This document shows, piece by piece, positions 60,563 to 64,000 of a DNA stretch of 64,000 nt; the first letter of the stretch is position 1; each line of letters begins with the position of its first letter. The stretch comes from Lachnospiraceae bacterium (GTDB lineage Bacteria; Bacillota; Clostridia; Lachnospirales; Lachnospiraceae), in NCBI GenBank assembly GCA_017552985.1, contig JAFZNO010000015.1, forward strand, positions 45,852 to 109,851. The letters are read 5' to 3'. The notes under the pieces were generated by a model that saw nothing but the letters and a program-made list of their open reading frames with translations, searched no databases and was not told the origin of the DNA. The position numbers and the translations under genes were made by a program.

Positions 60563-62212
60563 TTAATTATCCTTGATCAGGGAACGATCCAGGCTGCCGT
60601 AATCTTCTATGGGATTGCCTGCGCAGTATATTTTCTTAAGGTTGGAAAGATTTTCAAGCGGAGTCAGGCTGGTAACGGAATTTCCTTCAATCTTAAGGCT
60701 GGACAGATTTGTTAAGGAGGATGCCCAGGACAGATCGTTCAACTTACAATCCCTCAAGGTTAAGTCTTTGAGATTCTTGAGCTTGCCAATAATGGAAAAA
60801 TCTTGAACAAGGTCTGCGTTCGTGATGGCAAGCGCATCCAGTTCGGGGCAGTACTCTAAGGCGGAAACGTCCGACAGCATGCCATTACCCAGAATTTCAA
60901 GACTGGTAAGCAGGGGCATTCCCTTCAAAAAGTTAAGGTCAGTAAAGAACGGTGCTTCGATGGTGAGCTCGTTTAAGTTACCCAAAGGCTCTAAAAATGA
61001 ATAGTCAATGGGAGAACCCGTAACGGTAATGGCAAGGGAATCTAAGTAAGAAATCTTGCTGATATAATCCTCATTTACAAGGTTATCAGCGGTAACTTTA
61101 ACGGAGTGCAGGTAGGGGTATTCTTCAATGCCCCTCAGGTCTAAGTCTCCGTTGACGGTTAAAAATAAATATTCTATATTCCGGGTATCAACAATGCTCA
61201 GTAGCTCAACGGGATTGTTGGAGCAACCAACCGCAAAGAGATAGTTTAGTCCTAACAAATCTCCGGGAGCAAGAATTGCGTCACTGCTTTCAGCGATAAA
61301 GACTTCCAGATTGCTAAACAGGCATAATTCAGAACTGTCAAATTCCGTGCAATTGACGATAAAGCTATCAGACGTGCCATCAGAGAGTGCGTACTGGGCA
61401 CAGGTTTCTGATTCGAAGGGATAGAGAAAAATCCTAGTAATGCTTAAACAGTCGTCGGCGGTAACGTCTCCAAGCGCCTTGGAAGTTGCTTGGCACAGGA
61501 TTTCCTCGAGGATCGTCCCGGGCTCGGTTTTTCCCTCAAAAGTAGAAAGTACTTTTGAGGGTGATACGTGAACGGCATTTACGATGGGATAGGTTTCCTT
61601 CGCGGGTTCCTCAGTTTCTTCCTTGCCCGACCTTCTGTCCGACGTGGAGCTTTCCGTTTCAGTACCTAAGCCTTTCAAGTAATCAATAATGCTATTCTCA
61701 TCGCCAAAAACCCCGTTAAAAACGCTGGACATTGCGACGATGATGACGACTATGAAGTAAAATAAAAAGAGAAATAAAAAGAATTTCCCGACAGGATTCT
61801 TCTTATTTGTGGACCGGTTCCGGTACGTGCCGGAGGTGGATACCTGGCGGCGCTGCTCTAACGCATTTGAGAAAGTTTGCGTTGCCGTCGTGCCATAGCT
61901 GGACGAAGACGGCCTGCTCTGGGAGGAGTAAGCGGATCCGGACGAACTCTTTGCAGAGGAATAGGTGGATCCGGACGTGCTCTTTGAGGAGGAATACGTC
62001 GAGGTTGACGTTTTGCCTCCCTGAGACGAAGTATATCCAGAGCTATAACTGGTCTTCTTATTATAGCTCTCGTAATTGTTGTGATTGTGATCGTCGTAGG
62101 TATAAGGAATGCGATCTTCGCAATATTTGTATCCGCACTCAGGGCAGACCAGATCGTGCCCAACGGAATTCATTTTGGTAAAACAAACGGGACAAGTGAT
62201 CTTCTGTGCCAT
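60563..62212 (-). CDS. Zinc-ribbon, Ser-rich, single-TM protein with LRR ectodomain
   Basis: The 549-aa product starts with a zinc ribbon (CPVC near residue 7 and CPECGYKYC near 23). A 90-residue Ser/Thr/Tyr-rich stretch with STYSSSKS-type repeats follows. One membrane helix (FFLFLFLFYFIVVIIVAMSS, about 144-165) precedes an acidic linker. The C-terminal region (from about 350) carries leucine-rich repeats of the internalin-like 21-22-residue type (LKNLKDLTLRDCKLNDLSW, LTNLSSLKIEGNSVTSLTP). The zinc ribbon should be cytoplasmic and the LRRs outside. Its own promoter is at 62294-62322 and AAAGGAG precedes the ATG. No named family known to me. Confidence 0.8.
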   Translation of the reverse strand: MAQKITCPVCFTKMNSVGHDLVCPECGYKYCEDRIPYTYDDHNHNNYESYNKKTSYSSGYTSSQGGKTSTSTYSSSKSTSGSTYSSAKSSSGSAYSSQSRPSSSSYGTTATQTFSNALEQRRQVSTSGTYRNRSTNKKNPVGKFFLFLFLFYFIVVIIVAMSSVFNGVFGDENSIIDYLKGLGTETESSTSDRRSGKEETEEPAKETYPIVNAVHVSPSKVLSTFEGKTEPGTILEEILCQATSKALGDVTADDCLSITRIFLYPFESETCAQYALSDGTSDSFIVNCTEFDSSELCLFSNLEVFIAESSDAILAPGDLLGLNYLFAVGCSNNPVELLSIVDTRNIEYLFLTVNGDLDLRGIEEYPYLHSVKVTADNLVNEDYISKISYLDSLAITVTGSPIDYSFLEPLGNLNELTIEAPFFTDLNFLKGMPLLTSLEILGNGMLSDVSALEYCPELDALAITNADLVQDFSIIGKLKNLKDLTLRDCKLNDLSWASSLTNLSSLKIEGNSVTSLTPLENLSNLKKIYCAGNPIEDYGSLDRSLIKDN

Positions 62213-62293
62213 GGCTTTCTCCTTTGCAATTTGCTTACTTTTTTACTTCCATTTTGCAGAAAATATGATATAATACAAAACGGCGCTATTTCT

Positions 62294-62322
62294 ATTTTAT
62301 AACAGAAATCCTTATTCGCCAA
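62294..62322 (-). promoter_or_regulatory. Promoter of the zinc-ribbon/LRR gene
   Basis: On the minus strand, TTGGCG (plus-strand 62317-62322), a 17-bp spacer and TAAAAT (62294-62299). Confidence 0.5.
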
Positions 62323-62417
62323 TAGAAAATGGAAAAATAGGGCGAAAATTCGAAGAAAAGCAGTCTTTAAAAATGGAAGACGTAAAGAAAAAACTTTGAA
62401 ATGACGTAAGAATGGGC

Positions 62418-62446
62418 TTGACAGGAGACGCAACATATCCTATAAT
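62418..62446 (+). promoter_or_regulatory. Consensus promoter of rplM-rpsI
   Basis: TTGACA (62418-62423), a 17-bp spacer and TATAAT (62441-62446): a perfect consensus sigma-A promoter, as expected for ribosomal protein genes. Confidence 0.9.
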
Positions 62447-62452
62447 ATCCCA

Positions 62453-62610
62453 ATGTGACGATGTATCAGAATGCCTAGCCAAAGCCCCGGCGAAGCATTT
62501 TAAGATAGAAATCGACCGCTTTTCAAGCTTGCCGTTTCGTGGCCGGACATCTGCGGAGCCGCAAGGCGAGAAAGCAAACAGCTCTTAACAAAATAATGGA
62601 GGAAATCGCA
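62453..62610 (+). promoter_or_regulatory. rplM leader, candidate autogenous control region
   Basis: The gene-free leader is about 158 nt with GC-rich segments (around 62530-62575) that can pair, for example CTTGC with GCAAG, and a GGAGGA site before the ATG. L13 leaders that bind the ribosomal protein are known in other Firmicutes. I cannot match the consensus by eye. Confidence 0.4.
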
Positions 62611-63039
62611 ATGAAGACTTTTATGGCAAGTCCTGCTACCATTGAAAGAAAATGGTACGTGGTAGATGCTACCAATATGACTCTGGGCCGTCTGGCTTCA
62701 GAGGTTGCAAAGGTTCTGAGAGGTAAGAATAAGCCTATTTTCACTCCTTTCATCGACACCGGCGATTACGTGATCGTTATCAACGCTGAGAAGATCAAGG
62801 TTACTGGTAAGAAGATGGATCAGAAGATCTATTACAGACACAGTGATTACGTTGGCGGAATGAAAGAGACGACCCTGAAAGAGCAGCTGGCAAAGAAGCC
62901 CGAATCCGTTATCGAGATGGCAGTAAAGGGCATGCTTCCCAAGGGACCCCTTGGAAGACTGATGTACACCAAGCTGTTTGTATACGCAGGTCCTGAGCAC
63001 AAGCATCAAGCTCAGAAGCCTGAAGTATTGACTTTCTAA
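62611..63039 (+). CDS. rplM: 50S ribosomal protein L13
   Basis: The 142-aa product is L13, an early-assembly protein of the large subunit. Signatures are [48 protein letters not shown] and the C-terminal [24 protein letters not shown]. The start at 62611 follows GGAGGA; an in-frame ATG at 62539 lies in the leader and would add non-homologous residues. rpsI follows after 21 bp, the standard L13-S9 operon. A consensus promoter and long leader precede it. Confidence 0.97.
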   Translation: MKTFMASPATIERKWYVVDATNMTLGRLASEVAKVLRGKNKPIFTPFIDTGDYVIVINAEKIKVTGKKMDQKIYYRHSDYVGGMKETTLKEQLAKKPESVIEMAVKGMLPKGPLGRLMYTKLFVYAGPEHKHQAQKPEVLTF

Positions 63040-63060
63040 GGGATAGGAGGAGAATAAATC

Positions 63061-63456
63061 ATGGCTAAATCTGAAAAGTACTACGGAACTGGCAGAAGAA
63101 AGAAGTCCATCGCAAGAGTTTACCTGGTACCTGGTAAGGGCGACGTTATTATCAATAAGAGAAACATGGATGAGTACTTTGGTCTTGAGACCCTGAAGGT
63201 TATCGTTCGTCAGCCTCTGGTTGCAACTGAGACCGCTGACAAGTACGACGTAATGGTTAACGTAAAGGGTGGCGGATACACCGGTCAGGCTGGTGCCATC
63301 AGACACGGTATCGCAAGAGCACTGCTTCAGGTTGACAACGAGTTCAGACCTACCCTGAAGAAGGCTGGCTACCTCACCAGAGACCCTCGTATGAAGGAAA
63401 GAAAGAAGTACGGCTTAAAGGCAGCAAGACGTGCTCCTCAGTTTTCGAAGAGATAA
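63061..63456 (+). CDS. rpsI: 30S ribosomal protein S9
   Basis: The 131-aa product is S9, whose C-terminal tail contacts P-site tRNA. It has [20 protein letters not shown], the [20 protein letters not shown] signature and the conserved basic end [12 protein letters not shown]. It follows rplM by 21 bp with AGGAGGAG before the ATG and ends at a terminator. Normal length. Confidence 0.97.
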   Translation: MAKSEKYYGTGRRKKSIARVYLVPGKGDVIINKRNMDEYFGLETLKVIVRQPLVATETADKYDVMVNVKGGGYTGQAGAIRHGIARALLQVDNEFRPTLKKAGYLTRDPRMKERKKYGLKAARRAPQFSKR

Positions 63457-63493
63457 TCCGCGTTTCTACAAGCGATGCCAATACAGACAATAC

Positions 63494-63528
63494 AAAGCCC
63501 TGGAATGCTTGCATTCCAAGGGCTTTTT
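63494..63528 (+). terminator. Terminator after rpsI
   Basis: AAAGCCCTGGAATGC pairs with GCATTCCAAGGGCTTT with a single bulge and a 2-nt loop, followed by a T run. Confidence 0.92.
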
Positions 63529-63567
63529 TATTGGCTGTATTGATAGTGCGCCAGCGCGAGATGAGCA

Positions 63568-63582
63568 AGGCACGGAGTGCCT
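63568..63582. other. Short perfect hairpin downstream of rpsI
   Basis: AGGCAC-GGA-GTGCCT within a GC-rich patch (63547-63600) that contrasts with the AT-rich sequence around it. It may be an intergenic repeat element. Confidence 0.35.
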
Positions 63583-63613
63583 GCGAATCGCATCGCGAAG
63601 AACATAATAAAAT

Positions 63614-63653
63614 GATATTGAAAAATCACACTGGATATTGAAAAATCACACTG
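63614..63653. repeat. 20-bp direct repeat, two copies
   Basis: GATATTGAAAAATCACACTG occurs twice in immediate succession (63614-63633, 63634-63653), followed by TTAGTG, which can pair with the final CACTG. Confidence 0.85.
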
Positions 63654-63707
63654 TTAGTGATAACATAGCACTACGCATCACATTCTTCTGTTTATCTGGC
63701 AAATCAT

Positions 63708-64000
63708 AGTTCTGACGAGTCTTTCATGATCGCAAATCGCCAAAGCCTCAAATGAGTCATAATTCAGACGGTCTCCATATGACCGCAAGTCTCCAAAATC
63801 TCAAATGAGTTATAATTCAGACGGTCTCCATATGACCGCAAGTCTCCAAAATCTCAAATGAGTCATAATTCAGACGGTCTCCATATGACCGCAAGTCTCC
63901 AAAATCTCAAATGAGTCATAATTCAGACGGTCTCCATATGACCGCAAGTCTCCAAAATCTCAAATGAGTCATAATTCAGACGGTCTCCATATGACCGCAA
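63708..64000. repeat. 53-bp tandem repeat array running off the window
   Basis: AATTCAGACGG recurs at 63761, 63814, 63867, 63920 and 63973, an exact 53-bp period; a diverged unit starts at 63708 (AGTTCTGACGAG). Four units are almost identical, with TTAT/TCAT as the main variation. Each holds a hairpin CGGTC-TCCATAT-GACCG and a CTCAAATGAG dyad. There are no unique spacers, so it is not CRISPR. The array continues past base 64000. There is no gene from 63457 to the end. Confidence 0.9.

Noticed and set aside
63708-64000. CRISPR array at the window end
   Set aside because: The 53-bp units are contiguous and nearly identical with no variable spacers, and no cas gene is present.

Overview
The window reads as a chromosomal segment of a butyrate-forming Clostridia member, most likely Lachnospiraceae. 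The pointers are a phosphotransbutyrylase/butyrate kinase pair, an LL-diaminopimelate aminotransferase beside DapF, a glutaminyl-tRNA synthetase coexisting with GatCAB, a ZTP-type purine leader, Firmicutes-style sigma-A promoters (TTGACA-N17-TATAAT) and strong AGGAGG ribosome binding sites. Genus is not determinable by eye. Secreted and cytoplasmic enzymes for plant or acidic polysaccharides suggest a gut or rumen habitat.

Layout. 0-8.6 kb: tail of an ANTAR regulator, lysine/DAP genes (dapF, dapL), gatCAB, two small membrane proteins and guaB. 8.7-11.7 kb: a BlaI-type repressor with an operator pair, an M56 (BlaR1-like) membrane peptidase, a small secreted aromatic peptide, then a LytTR regulator with a degenerate receiver behind a leader that can fold as a three-way junction. 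11.8-18.0 kb: a large GGDEF-EAL protein with a lysine-rich tail, then two translationally coupled MutS-like ATPases. 18.0-21.2 kb: a surface-anchored GH10 xylanase whose signal peptide is interrupted by an apparent one-base frameshift. 21.2-25.3 kb: a ZTP riboswitch ahead of purO-like and purH genes, then glnS. 25.3-32.1 kb: an Ala/Glu-rich membrane-anchored protein, a TetR regulator, a large heparinase II/III-like secreted protein, an acetyl-xylan-esterase-like hydrolase and a DUF6062-like cysteine protein. 32.2-33.9 kb: an AT-rich accessory island with a PD-(D/E)XK-type nuclease gene and seven 53-bp hairpin repeats. 33.9-41.2 kb: GH31 alpha-xylosidase-like enzyme, AraC regulator and a three-gene oligosaccharide ABC importer without its ATPase. 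41.2-47.0 kb: a 2-hydroxyacyl-CoA dehydratase-like protein, two-domain PPK2, a four-gene membrane operon with two paralogous small membrane proteins, and a HAD phosphatase. 47.1-49.5 kb: ptb and buk, separated by a 201-nt near-palindromic element. 49.7-63.5 kb: a HerA/FtsK-like ATPase, secA, prfB, membrane proteins, tex, a CapA lipoprotein, a zinc-ribbon/LRR membrane protein and rplM-rpsI. 63.5-64.0 kb: a second 53-bp-period repeat array that runs off the window.

How it works together. GH10 xylanase, the esterase, GH31 enzyme and the sugar ABC importer with its AraC regulator form a hemicellulose-use theme, and ptb/buk supply the butyrate end of fermentation. The purine genes sit behind a ZTP sensor, which matches PurH consuming ZMP. 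The most unusual parts are the structured leader with its pseudo-receiver regulator, the paired MutS ATPases, the 201-nt palindromic element between ptb and buk, the 53-bp hairpin arrays (one directly upstream of a nuclease gene), and a window-wide preference for C-ending codons before valine that enriches ACGT.
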